From contig CAYPVK010000003.1 of the NCBI GenBank assembly GCA_964414185.1, positions 102,869 through 166,868 of the forward strand: a stretch of DNA of 64,000 nt. Reading direction: 5' to 3'. The translations under genes were made by a program, and so were the position numbers. Source of the stretch: UBA7488 sp964414185 (GTDB lineage Bacteria; Pseudomonadota; Alphaproteobacteria; CAAHEQ01; UBA3637). Below the pieces are notes generated by a model, which did not search any database, was not told where the DNA came from, and was given only the letters and a program-made list of their open reading frames with translations. The stretch's first letter is position 1. Every line of letters begins with the position of its first letter. This document shows positions 51,322 through 59,811 of the stretch, piece by piece.

Positions 51322-52763
51322 CCGATACTCCCCTCCAAATTGATACCAATCAGCTTTTGTGCTTCGACAGCAAACTCCATGGGCAATTTTTGCATGACTT
51401 CACGGCAAAAACCGTTTACAATCAATCCGACCGCCTGTTCCGCATTCAAACCGCGCGCCTGTGCATAAAATAATTGCTCTTCCGATATTTTACTGGTAGT
51501 TGCTTCATGTTCGATAACAGCCGTTTTATTGGCACACGCCATAACGGGTATTGTGTGGGCGCCGCATTTATCGCCAATCAACATACTGTCACATCTGGAT
51601 ACATTCCGTGCCCCCGTTGCCCCTTTTTTGATATCGACCAATCCGCGGTAAGTTTGATTTGAAAAACCGGCCGAAATGCCTTTTGAAATAATGGTCGAGC
51701 TGGAATTTTTTCCGATATGAATCATCTTTGTGCCGGTATCGGCCTGTTGACGATGATTGGTCAAAGCCACGGAATAAAATTCACCTATCGAATTTTCGCC
51801 CTTCAAAATACAACTCGGGTATTTCCAAGTAATCGCCGATCCCGTTTCAACCTGTGTCCACGACAATTTGGCGTTGTTGTGACAAAGCCCGCGCTTGGTA
51901 ACGAAATTATAAATGCCGCCCTTGCCGTCTTTATCACCCGGATACCAATTTTGGACCGTGGAATATTTAACTTCGGCATTATCCGATACAATAATTTCCA
52001 CCACGGCGGCGTGCAGTTGATTTTCGTCGCGCCTCGGAGCCGTACAACCTTCCAAATAACTGACATAACTGCTCTCTTCCGCGACAATCAAAGTTCGTTC
52101 GAATTGACCGGAATTTTTGGCATTGATTCGGAAATAACTGGACAATTCCATCGGAGATTTCACACCTTTCGGTATATAAACAAAAGAACCGTCCGAAAAA
52201 ACGGCACTGTTAAGGCATGTAAAAAAATTATCCGTATACGGCACGACAGATCCCAAATACTTTTTTACCAATTCGGGATAATCGCGAATCGCTTCGGATA
52301 TCGAACAAAATAAAATACCCTGCTCTTTCAGCTTGGCTTTATACGTCGTTGCCACCGACACACTGTCAAAAATGGCATCAACCGCCACAACACCGGCCAA
52401 AGCTTTTTGTTCCTCAAGCGGAATACCGAGTTTTTTATACGTATCCACAATCTGAGGATCAACTTCATCCAAACTTTTCGGCGCTTCTTTTTGTTCCGGC
52501 GCAGCATAATAATAAATACTTTGATAATCAATCGGGGGATAATCCAACTTGCCCCAATGCGGCTCTGCCATCGTCAACCAATGCCTGTACGCTTTCAACC
52601 GCCATTCAAGCAACCAGGCGGGTTCGTTTTTCTTTTCGGAAATAAAGCGAATCACGTCCTCATTCAAACCCATCGGTGCCGTTTCTGACGAAACAGAGGT
52701 TTCGAAACCGTACTTATAGCTTTGCGAAGCTAAGTTTTCTATATCGTTTTGTGAACTTTTCAT
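51318..52763 (-). CDS. sufB: Fe-S cluster assembly protein SufB
   Basis: This is the main scaffold subunit (481 residues) on which the SUF cluster is built. Characteristic stretches are AEPHWGKLDYPPIDYQSIYY, VVPYTDNFFTCLNSAVFSDG, SSYVSYLEGCTAPRRDENQL (the conserved Cys) and ARNVSRCDSMLIGDKCGAHT. AAGG lies before the ATG. It is the first gene of the operon sufB-MazG-like-sufC-sufD-sufS-sufT. No iscR/sufR regulator lies upstream; a PAS/GGDEF protein is divergent. Confidence 0.97.
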   Translation of the reverse strand: MKSSQNDIENLASQSYKYGFETSVSSETAPMGLNEDVIRFISEKKNEPAWLLEWRLKAYRHWLTMAEPHWGKLDYPPIDYQSIYYYAAPEQKEAPKSLDEVDPQIVDTYKKLGIPLEEQKALAGVVAVDAIFDSVSVATTYKAKLKEQGILFCSISEAIRDYPELVKKYLGSVVPYTDNFFTCLNSAVFSDGSFVYIPKGVKSPMELSSYFRINAKNSGQFERTLIVAEESSYVSYLEGCTAPRRDENQLHAAVVEIIVSDNAEVKYSTVQNWYPGDKDGKGGIYNFVTKRGLCHNNAKLSWTQVETGSAITWKYPSCILKGENSIGEFYSVALTNHRQQADTGTKMIHIGKNSSSTIISKGISAGFSNQTYRGLVDIKKGATGARNVSRCDSMLIGDKCGAHTIPVMACANKTAVIEHEATTSKISEEQLFYAQARGLNAEQAVGLIVNGFCREVMQKLPMEFAVEAQKLIGINLEGSIG

Positions 52764-52890
52764 TTTATGCCTTCATTTTTCTAAAATGGCAAATTTTTCA
52801 AAAAAAGTCAAGAAAAAGCATTTTTTTGCTTGTATTCGGGTCAAAATATCGCTAATCTAGGTACATATAGGAAAATAGGAGATTTTTAAA

Positions 52891-53970
52891 ATGGTCGAAG
52901 GCGGAAATTTTTTCCCGGTTGTACAAGGTTTTTTCTTTACAACAACCTTACTGTTTATTTTATTGTCTTTAGTCCTTATGAACCGTGTGAAACATTTGCG
53001 TCGAAAATTATCCGACACGATTGAAACGCTGGCAATTAAAAATAAGGAACTTGAAGACATAAAAAAATCTTCTGCCGGCATATTGGATTCTTTTATTCCG
53101 GAAACCTCCAAAAGCATTATTTTATCCATTGATCCGAATGAACGTATCATTGATGTAAACGATTACGCCGAAGAAATTTATGGCTATTCGAAAGAAGAAT
53201 TAATCGGCAAAAACATTTTCGATACGATTTTCCCAAAGCCTGACAAAAAAAATTCGTTGCAAGCAAACATTATATCGCGCATTTTTGCCAACCCGAAAAT
53301 GTATGTGGAAAGCGAAACTCCGAATATAAAAAAATCAGGCGAAAAATTTTGGGTTTCATGGACCAACCGTGTCATCTATGATGACAAAGGCATGCCTGTA
53401 GAAATCCGTTCGGTCGGTTTTGATATTACAAAACGGAAAAAATTAGAAGAGGAATTGCACTTTTTGGCTTCTGTAGATCCGCTTACGGGCGTTTTAAACC
53501 GTCAGGCACTTTTAGAAGTAGGTGCCACGGAACTCAGCCGTGCCAATCGATACAACCGCCAATTGGCCGTTGTTATTATGAAATTAAACTACTATCACGG
53601 CATGGGCAATTCCGATTCGGACAGTTTCAGCGATGAATCCTTACAAGGAATGGTTGCGGTATGTCGAAAAGCGATACGGGATTCCGATTATCTCGGCCGT
53701 ATCAGCGATGTTGAATTCGCTTTAATTTTACCCGAAACCCCGCCGGAAAATGCCGTTTTCTTAGCCGAACGATTAAAACAACGCATTCAAGAAAAGAATT
53801 TGCAATCGGCTTCGGGTTCTTTTGTCACGGCGACTTTCGGCGTAACGGGACGCACCAGCAAAGATGATTCGATTGACACGCTTTTATTACGCGCCTTGCA
53901 AGCATTGCAACAGGCCGAAAAGACTTCAAAAAAAAATGATTTAATGAAACCCCCGAAAAAGAAAGGTTAA
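52891..53970 (+). CDS. PAS and degenerate GGDEF signalling protein
   Basis: The protein has 359 residues. A membrane anchor (VVQGFFFTTTLLFILLSLVL) is followed by a short coiled coil, a PAS/PAC sensor domain (about 65-185, with IIDVNDYAEEIYGYSKEELI and VRSVGFDITKRKKLEEE), then a GGDEF-family domain starting DPLTGVLNRQALLEVG. The active-site motif is SDVEF instead of GGDEF, so cyclic di-GMP synthesis is unlikely. The RxxD inhibitory-site residues (RDSD) remain upstream, so it may still bind the messenger. The aldose epimerase gene follows after 3 bases. Confidence 0.85.
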   Translation: MVEGGNFFPVVQGFFFTTTLLFILLSLVLMNRVKHLRRKLSDTIETLAIKNKELEDIKKSSAGILDSFIPETSKSIILSIDPNERIIDVNDYAEEIYGYSKEELIGKNIFDTIFPKPDKKNSLQANIISRIFANPKMYVESETPNIKKSGEKFWVSWTNRVIYDDKGMPVEIRSVGFDITKRKKLEEELHFLASVDPLTGVLNRQALLEVGATELSRANRYNRQLAVVIMKLNYYHGMGNSDSDSFSDESLQGMVAVCRKAIRDSDYLGRISDVEFALILPETPPENAVFLAERLKQRIQEKNLQSASGSFVTATFGVTGRTSKDDSIDTLLLRALQALQQAEKTSKKNDLMKPPKKKG

Positions 53971-53973
53971 TAT

Positions 53974-54855
53974 ATGCAGGAAATTATTTTACATAACAAT
54001 CTTCTGCAAGTCGGAATTTTACCGGAACTCGGAGCTTCTTTATCCTTTATGAAATTTAAGGATATTGATATTTTGCGCCCGATGGATATAAAAAATACTT
54101 CATTGGATTCCAACAGTGCTTCCATGTTTTTGATGTTACCTTTTTGCGGGCGCATTCGCGGCGGCAAATTCGTATATTGGGGAATAACTCGAAAAATGAA
54201 AAAGAACCAAGCCGGAATTCAAGATCCTATTCACGGTGACGGTTGGAAAAGCAAATGGACGGTTACCAAACAATCTGATACAAGCGTTACGCTCAATATG
54301 TCTCATGACAAAGATGAAGGTTTTCCGTTTTCTTATGATGCTGAGGTAACCTATACATTGGATGGTGCCGAATTAAAGGTCGAAACAACTTTGACAAACA
54401 ATGCCATCTTGCCGATGCCTTGCGGCATGGGTATACATCCGTTCTTTACAAAAACTAAAGATATGGAATTGAAATTCACATCAAAAATGGTTTGGGCCAA
54501 TGAATCCGACCCGATTTTCGATCGCCCTTATCCGACCCCCGAAGATTGGCAATTCAAAGACGGCAAACCCATTAAATCGGCAGTATTTGATACATGTTTC
54601 GGCGGTTTTAACGGCAAAGCCGAAATTAAATATCCATCGCTCGGTTATAAAATTAAAATACAAGCGGATGAACAGTACGGGCATGCGGTTTTATATTCGC
54701 CGAAAGGGAAAGGTTTTGTTTGTCTCGAACCATGTACAAATGCCAGCAACGCTTTTAATTTGGCGGCTAACGGCGTAATCGGAACCGGTATTAACAGTAT
54801 CGGCAAAGATCAATCCATTACCGGCTGCGTAAGTATTAAAGTAGAGGAAGAATAA
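53974..54855 (+). CDS. Aldose 1-epimerase family protein
   Basis: The 293-residue beta-sandwich protein belongs to the galactose mutarotase-like superfamily. Recognisable points are LLPFCGRIRGGKF (arginines contacting sugar), HGDGWKSKW (the catalytic-site His), and GIHPFF (second His). It interconverts anomers of hexoses. Substrate cannot be fixed from sequence. AAAGG lies 7 bases before the ATG and only 3 bases after the GGDEF gene, suggesting one transcript. Confidence 0.88.
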   Translation: MQEIILHNNLLQVGILPELGASLSFMKFKDIDILRPMDIKNTSLDSNSASMFLMLPFCGRIRGGKFVYWGITRKMKKNQAGIQDPIHGDGWKSKWTVTKQSDTSVTLNMSHDKDEGFPFSYDAEVTYTLDGAELKVETTLTNNAILPMPCGMGIHPFFTKTKDMELKFTSKMVWANESDPIFDRPYPTPEDWQFKDGKPIKSAVFDTCFGGFNGKAEIKYPSLGYKIKIQADEQYGHAVLYSPKGKGFVCLEPCTNASNAFNLAANGVIGTGINSIGKDQSITGCVSIKVEEE

Positions 54856-54864
54856 CATAATTTT

Positions 54865-54893
54865 CCCCCTTTATTAACTTAAATTAAAGGGGG
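54865..54893 (+). terminator. Weak terminator or attenuator stem after the epimerase
   Basis: Perfect 9-base stem CCCCCTTTA/TAAAGGGGG with an 11-base loop, but with only a weak T-run after it. It may reduce read-through toward pyk. Confidence 0.4.
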
Positions 54894-54918
54894 ATATTTC
54901 ATACAAAAAGGATGAGAA

Positions 54919-54945
54919 ATGAACTTTAACCATAAGGAAGCTTAG
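54919..54945 (+). CDS. Possible 8-residue leader ORF before pyk
   Basis: An ATG at 54919 is preceded by AAGGA at an ideal 6-base distance and reads MNFNHKEA before a TAG stop. It lies 84 bases before the pyk start, next to a small TCAGC/GCTGA hairpin. It could be a regulatory leader. With only eight codons there is little to support it beyond the ribosome site. Confidence 0.25.
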   Translation: MNFNHKEA

Positions 54946-55028
54946 CAGCGTTGTCAGCGAAAAGATTAGCTGAAGTGGTTAAAATACATGTTGTAAAATA
55001 AAGATAATATGATGAAGGAAAAACAGGA

Positions 55029-56444
55029 ATGAACAACACATTTACTAAAATTGTTACAACCGTGGGACCGGCAACTGCCGGGGAAAATATGATTCAAGCT
55101 TTGGCAAAGGCCGGCGCAAATGTTTTCCGTTTAAATTTCAGTCACGGCGATTATGATTTTCATGAAGCAAATTTTAAAGCTATCCGCAAAATGTCAGAAG
55201 AAACAAAAACGCCTTACGGCATTATGTGTGATATGCAAGGTCCGAAATTACGCGTCGGGAACTTTGAAAATAATAAAGTCAAATTAAATGTCGGCCAATC
55301 GTTTCGTTTAGACATGGATGATAAATTGGGCGATGAAACGCGTGTTTCTTTGCAACATCCCGAAATTTTTGCCGTATTGAAAAAAGGTATGTCGTTATTA
55401 CTTAACGACGGGCAAATCAGATTGGTTGTTGATGATTTTGGTAAAGATTACGTCAACACAACGGTTGTTGTCGGCGGCATTTTATCAAATCATAAAGGGG
55501 TTAATGTCCCCGATGTGGTATTGCCGATTTCAGCATTAACGGAAAAGGACAAAAAAGATTTGGAATTTTCGCTTAAAATGGGCGCGGATTGGATTTGCCT
55601 TTCCTTTGTCCAAAAACCCGAAGATGTTTTAATGGCCCGCCAATTAATCGGCGATAAAGCCGGCATTTTGGTAAAAATCGAAAAACCTTCCGCTTTGAAA
55701 TATTTGGAAGAAATCGTTGATTTGGCCGACGGCGTAATGGTTGCACGCGGCGACTTGGGCGTGGAATGCCCCGTTGAAACCGTACCGGGCATTCAAAAAC
55801 GCATCATCGAAACATGTCGTCGTGCCGGAAAACCTGTCGTCGTCGCAACTCAAATGTTGGAAAGCATGATTTTGGCTCCCGTCCCGACACGTGCGGAAGT
55901 ATCGGACGTAGCAACGGCGGTTTATGACGGTGCGGATGCCGTTATGTTATCGGCCGAAACAGCTATGGGCGATTTTCCGATTCAAGCTGTTTCAATGATG
56001 AAAAGCATCATAGAAAAAACACAAAAAGACGAATATTATAAAAAATTAATGGAAGCATCTTCTATGCCGCCGGATCATACCATTGCCAGCGCCATTACTT
56101 CTGCCATTCGCCCAATGATTAAAGTATTGGATAAACCGTCTTGTGTTATCAGCTATTCCGTATCGGGCAAAACAACGCTCAGAACGGCTCGTGAACGCCC
56201 GATGTTGCCGATTATCAGTATGACCGTAAATGAACGCGTTGCCAACAAATTGGCCATTGTTTGGGGTGTAAATTCAATCGTAACCGACAGTTTAAAGGAT
56301 TTATCCGAAGTAACACCGGTCGCGTTGGAACATGCAAAGGAATTAGGCTTAGCCGAACCCGGCGATGAAGTCATCATTACGGCCGGCATTCCGTTTGCTC
56401 AAAAGGGAAATACAAACATTATCCATATTGCGCAAGTTAAATAA
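55029..56444 (+). CDS. pyk: Pyruvate kinase
   Basis: The enzyme makes pyruvate and ATP from PEP and ADP. Its 471 residues contain the barrel domain with substrate motif NVFRLNFSHGDYDFH, the catalytic-lysine segment ILVKIEKPSALK, metal-site MVARGDLGVECP, and the family signature near residue 285 (TRAEVSDVATAVYDGADAVM). The C-terminal allosteric domain runs from about residue 340. AAGGA lies 9 bases before the ATG. It competes with PPDK (34775-37441) in the opposite direction. Confidence 0.96.
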   Translation: MNNTFTKIVTTVGPATAGENMIQALAKAGANVFRLNFSHGDYDFHEANFKAIRKMSEETKTPYGIMCDMQGPKLRVGNFENNKVKLNVGQSFRLDMDDKLGDETRVSLQHPEIFAVLKKGMSLLLNDGQIRLVVDDFGKDYVNTTVVVGGILSNHKGVNVPDVVLPISALTEKDKKDLEFSLKMGADWICLSFVQKPEDVLMARQLIGDKAGILVKIEKPSALKYLEEIVDLADGVMVARGDLGVECPVETVPGIQKRIIETCRRAGKPVVVATQMLESMILAPVPTRAEVSDVATAVYDGADAVMLSAETAMGDFPIQAVSMMKSIIEKTQKDEYYKKLMEASSMPPDHTIASAITSAIRPMIKVLDKPSCVISYSVSGKTTLRTARERPMLPIISMTVNERVANKLAIVWGVNSIVTDSLKDLSEVTPVALEHAKELGLAEPGDEVIITAGIPFAQKGNTNIIHIAQVK

Positions 56445-56453
56445 AATTGCAAA

Positions 56454-56504
56454 GGCCTAAAAAAAACTCTCTCTTAATTTTTTAGAGAGAGTTTTTTTTA
56501 GGCC
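56454..56504. terminator. Bidirectional terminator with 21-base perfect arms
   Basis: Two perfectly complementary 21-base arms (56454-56474 and 56484-56504) flank a 9-base loop. Each arm has GGCC at its outer end, eight A or T, then eight CT/AG. Both strands therefore read a strong stem followed by eight T. It separates convergent pyk and pyrG. Confidence 0.92.
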
Positions 56505-56516
56505 CATATTTTTAAA

Positions 56517-58157
56517 TTACAACAAAACGGATTCCGAAGCGGCCGCTTTTATAAATGATTTGAACAACGGATTTGCTTTCCCGGGCCTTGACGTAAATTC
56601 CGGATGAAATTGACCGGCAATAAAAAATTTATGTGTCGGAATTTCAATAATTTCGGGCAATAAACCGTCAGGCGATATTCCGGACAACATAACCCCTTTT
56701 TCGGCCAATTTTTCGGCATAAGCAATATCCATTTCGTAACGGTGCCTGTGGCGTTCAAAAATTTGCTTTTGCCCGCCGTATACTTTTTGTGCCAAAGAAC
56801 CGTCCTTCAAAATACATGGATAAGCGCCCAAACGCATCGTCCCGCCCAAATCCGTGTTATCCGTCCGTATATGTTTCACGCCGTCTTGTTCCCAAATGGT
56901 CATTTTGGAAATAACGGGCGTTCCTTCTTCCATGAATTCAGCGGAAGTTGCATTTTCAATCCCGACCAAATGGCGGCATGCTTCAATAACGGCCATTTGC
57001 ATGCCCAAACAAATGCCGAAAAACGGCACATTGTTTTCTCGTGCATATTGAATGGCACGGATTTTTCCTTCCACCCCGCGCGATCCGAAACCACCCGGCA
57101 CCAAAATACCTGCGTACGGTTTTAAAGTGTTCTTTAATTCTTCATCCGTTGAATTTTCCAATTTTTCCGATTCAATCCAAGAAATTTTAACTTTAACATT
57201 ATTTTCAATACCGGCGTGATTCAATGCTTCCCGCAACGATTTATACGCATCGAGCAAACCGCAATACTTTCCGACAACGGCAATTTTAACTTCCCGTTCA
57301 AAATGCGAAACCGTTTCAATGATGTCTTTCCATTTTTTTAAATCCGGTTCATCAGATGTTTCAAGCATTCCGAAATGTTTTAAAACTTGAGTATCCAATC
57401 CTTGTTCATGGTAAGTCATTGGGATTTTATAAATATTGTCCACATCCAAAGCAATAACAACATCATCGGGCGCAACATTGCAAAATAAAGCAATCTTGCG
57501 ACGTTCTTCCGCCCCGAGCATCATTTTGCTGCGGCACAACAGGATATCGGGTTGAATCCCCGCCTCCAACAACGTGCGAACGGCTTGTTGCGTCGGTTTT
57601 GTTTTTAATTCACCCGCCGTTTCGATATACGGCAACAATGTCAAAAAGACAATACAAACATTTTCGCGTCCGACATCGTTAGCAAATTGGCGAATCGCTT
57701 CCAACATTAAAACGCCTTCCATATCGCCGACCGTACCGCCCAATTCATACAAAACGAAATCTTCCGTCACATCAGAACGGATAAAATCTTTGATTTCGTT
57801 TGTCACATGCGGGATGGCTTGTACCGTCGCGCCCAAATAATCGCCGTGACGTTCCTTTTGCAAGACATTAAAGTATATACGACCGCCCGAAATACTGTCC
57901 GTTTTGCGGCAATCAACATCCGTAAAACGTTCATAGTGCCCCAAATCCAAATCCGTTTCGGCCCCATCGTTTGTGACAAAAACTTCACCGTGTTGATAAG
58001 GCGACATCGTACCGGGATCAACATTCAAATACGGATCCATTTTGCGCATACGAACGGAATATCCGCGAGATTTTAACAACGAACCAATAGCTGCCGAAGC
58101 GATGCCCTTCCCCAATGAAGAAACAACGCCGCCCAAGATGAACACATATTTTGTCAT
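56517..58157 (-). CDS. pyrG: CTP synthase
   Basis: The enzyme aminates UTP to CTP using glutamine. Its 546 residues start with the synthetase domain (FILGGVVSSLGKGIASAAIG with P-loop; MDPYLNVDPGTMSPYQHGEV). The C-terminal glutamine amidotransferase domain has nucleophile Cys in FFGICLGMQMAVIE and the His-Glu pair in FHPEF. It is monocistronic, with the perfect hairpin at its 3' end. Confidence 0.97.
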   Translation of the reverse strand: MTKYVFILGGVVSSLGKGIASAAIGSLLKSRGYSVRMRKMDPYLNVDPGTMSPYQHGEVFVTNDGAETDLDLGHYERFTDVDCRKTDSISGGRIYFNVLQKERHGDYLGATVQAIPHVTNEIKDFIRSDVTEDFVLYELGGTVGDMEGVLMLEAIRQFANDVGRENVCIVFLTLLPYIETAGELKTKPTQQAVRTLLEAGIQPDILLCRSKMMLGAEERRKIALFCNVAPDDVVIALDVDNIYKIPMTYHEQGLDTQVLKHFGMLETSDEPDLKKWKDIIETVSHFEREVKIAVVGKYCGLLDAYKSLREALNHAGIENNVKVKISWIESEKLENSTDEELKNTLKPYAGILVPGGFGSRGVEGKIRAIQYARENNVPFFGICLGMQMAVIEACRHLVGIENATSAEFMEEGTPVISKMTIWEQDGVKHIRTDNTDLGGTMRLGAYPCILKDGSLAQKVYGGQKQIFERHRHRYEMDIAYAEKLAEKGVMLSGISPDGLLPEIIEIPTHKFFIAGQFHPEFTSRPGKANPLFKSFIKAAASESVLL

Positions 58158-58297
58158 GAAACTTCCCTTTTTTTAATAATACAGAACCGTTTTGGTTCAC
58201 CGCCCGAAAAATCCGACTTTAAAAGTAGTACTTTACTTCTATAAAAAAAGCCCTAAAAAGGCAAGGAAAAAAGGTTTGATTTTTGCAATTAAATTTC

Positions 58298-58326
58298 TTG
58301 ACTTTTGATATAAAGATATGCTAAAA
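58298..58326 (+). promoter_or_regulatory. Promoter of tRNA-Thr
   Basis: TTGACT (58298-58303) and CTAAAA (58321-58326) with a 17-base spacer, 13 bases before the tRNA. The -10 match is weak. Confidence 0.4.
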
Positions 58327-58339
58327 GAGATATTCCATA

Positions 58340-58414
58340 GCCGCTGTAGCGTAGTGGTAGCGCACCTCCTTGGTAAGGAGGGGGTCGTGGGTCCGATTCC
58401 CACCAGCGGCACCA
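58340..58414 (+). tRNA. tRNA-Thr(GGU), with unusual T-loop
   Basis: 75 nt with encoded CCA; acceptor GCCGCTG/CAGCGGC; anticodon stem CCTCC/GGAGG with loop TTGGTAA, giving GGU, which reads ACC and ACU. The T-loop reads TCCGATT instead of TTCRANT, so position 55, normally U modified to pseudouridine, is C. All stems pair, so this looks functional rather than a pseudo-tRNA. Confidence 0.93.
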
Positions 58415-58420
58415 TAAAAC

Positions 58421-58450
58421 AAAGCCCCGTTTATCGGGGCTTAATTTTTT
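58421..58450 (+). terminator. Terminator after tRNA-Thr
   Basis: Stem AAGCCCCG/CGGGGCTT with a TTTAT loop followed by AATTTTTT. Confidence 0.88.
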
Positions 58451-58570
58451 GATATATATCTGTTTGAAAAAACAGGACCTTCAACGAATTAAAATTAAAG
58501 AGATAAAAAAATGATATCGGGAAATATCCTATTTCACGGCAACCCTAAATAAACAAAAAAGACAAATATA

Positions 58571-59419
58571 TTATCCCCTGCCCCCGTTTTTTGGCAGATG
58601 AACCTTTTTGCCGGTTAAAAGATTACCTTGCCTTAATACCGATTTATTACGATTATATTCTTCAGTTATTTCTTTTAATTCTTTATCTGTTGGGACAACG
58701 GCAAAATAGAGGCGACCGTTTTTCTTAACAATTTCCAATCGGTCAGCAAATACATCTTTTATATCTTGATATACCTTTAGCTTAGTTTCATCATCCTTAA
58801 ATTGAAATAAAAGTTTATTATCCTGTTTATCATAATACACAAAACAGTTTATCAACAAATTTTTATAATCTTGATGAATCTTGTTATCATTACGCGGATA
58901 AGCTTTTTTATATTCATCCGTCAACACTTTTCCCATTTCTTTCATCGGGACGAAAGTCACATTCGGATATGCTTTTTGTAATTTTTCAATATGTTCGTAT
59001 AAAGGAACATTCACGGCCACATATTTTATTCCACCTTCAATTATCGGTTTATCAATCTGACCGACAAGGACAAACAAACCGTTTTTATAAGCTGCACCGG
59101 AAGAAGTTCCGAAAGCCGCCCCCAAAAGCGCCCTTTCATCATCGGGTATTTCATAAGGAGCCGTATAAAAAGGTTTATCGGAATTTATACCGTTTTTTAA
59201 AAAATTATCCAATGTTTGGATTTGTTCTTCAAAATTTCCTTTAGCTATACCGTGAGCATCAAAATGCTTGCCGATTACCCCGTCAATCGGATGTATGCGG
59301 CTTTCCATAAACATCTCATCATTTACGCCGTTTTTTTTCCCGATAACTCTGCCCGTTTCATCAAAATGAAAAACAATTTCGCGGGCTATGGATTTTATTT
59401 CAGACAAGGTAAGTCCCAT
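58571..59419 (-). CDS. Orphan cytoplasmic protein, 282 residues
   Basis: I do not recognise a family with certainty. There is no signal peptide or membrane helix. It is mixed alpha/beta with a Gly-rich central segment (ALLGAAFGTSSGAAYKNGLF, then VLVGQIDKPIIEGGIKYVAV) and repeated KPFYTAPYEIP-like aromatic stretches. The C-terminus is basic, ending KNGGRG. The ATG has AAAGGA upstream. It stands alone between the tRNA-Thr terminator and a divergent small membrane protein. Effector-like or toxin-like proteins can look like this, but no catalytic site supports such a call. Confidence 0.7.
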   Translation of the reverse strand: MGLTLSEIKSIAREIVFHFDETGRVIGKKNGVNDEMFMESRIHPIDGVIGKHFDAHGIAKGNFEEQIQTLDNFLKNGINSDKPFYTAPYEIPDDERALLGAAFGTSSGAAYKNGLFVLVGQIDKPIIEGGIKYVAVNVPLYEHIEKLQKAYPNVTFVPMKEMGKVLTDEYKKAYPRNDNKIHQDYKNLLINCFVYYDKQDNKLLFQFKDDETKLKVYQDIKDVFADRLEIVKKNGRLYFAVVPTDKELKEITEEYNRNKSVLRQGNLLTGKKVHLPKNGGRG

Positions 59420-59510
59420 TTTATATCCTTTAATTAAAAAATAATCGGATTACATAAACCATCAATTTCGGGTATTGTACCACATAATTGAAAAATTGTC
59501 AACTTATACC

Positions 59511-59538
59511 TTGACAAATTTTTTCTATAAGTCATAAT
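59511..59538 (+). promoter_or_regulatory. Promoter of the DUF2065-like gene
   Basis: TTGACA (59511-59516) and CATAAT (59533-59538) with a 16-base spacer, 33 bases before the ATG. Confidence 0.5.
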
Positions 59539-59570
59539 CTTGACATAACATTTTATTAAAGGAGTATGTC

Positions 59571-59768
59571 ATGCGCGCAATTTTAAACGCTTTAGTCATT
59601 TTGATGGTGTTTAAAGGGTTGGAATATTTCTTTTTTACAAATTGGGTCAAAAATTATGTTGCCCAAAATATTATCGAAGCAAAACCCGAAAAATTAAAAT
59701 GGTGCGGGTTGTTGATGATAATCGTCGGATTAACGTTATATTTTTGTTTTGTCCGTTATATTCATTAA
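59571..59768 (+). CDS. DUF2065-like small membrane protein
   Basis: This 65-residue protein has two membrane helices: AILNALVILMVFKGLEYFFF and WCGLLMIIVGLTLYFCFVRY. The segment between them, with NWVKNYVAQNI, resembles DUF2065 (YjeT), a family often found near hflC or purA. AAAGGAG lies 7 bases before the ATG. Function is unknown. A short terminator follows. Confidence 0.75.
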   Translation: MRAILNALVILMVFKGLEYFFFTNWVKNYVAQNIIEAKPEKLKWCGLLMIIVGLTLYFCFVRYIH

Positions 59769-59780
59769 TGTTTTAAATTT

Positions 59781-59806
59781 TAAGCCCCGCTGTCGCAGGG
59801 CTTTTA
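59781..59806 (+). terminator. Terminator after the DUF2065-like gene
   Basis: Hairpin AAGCCC/GGGCTT around a GC-rich loop followed by TTTTA. It faces the thyX 3' end and may serve both. Confidence 0.7.
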
Positions 59807-59811
59807 TGTTT

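Noticed and set aside
51717..52313. Plus-strand frame of 198 codons antisense to sufB
   Set aside because: SufB is unambiguous on the minus strand; the antisense frame has no recognisable motif.
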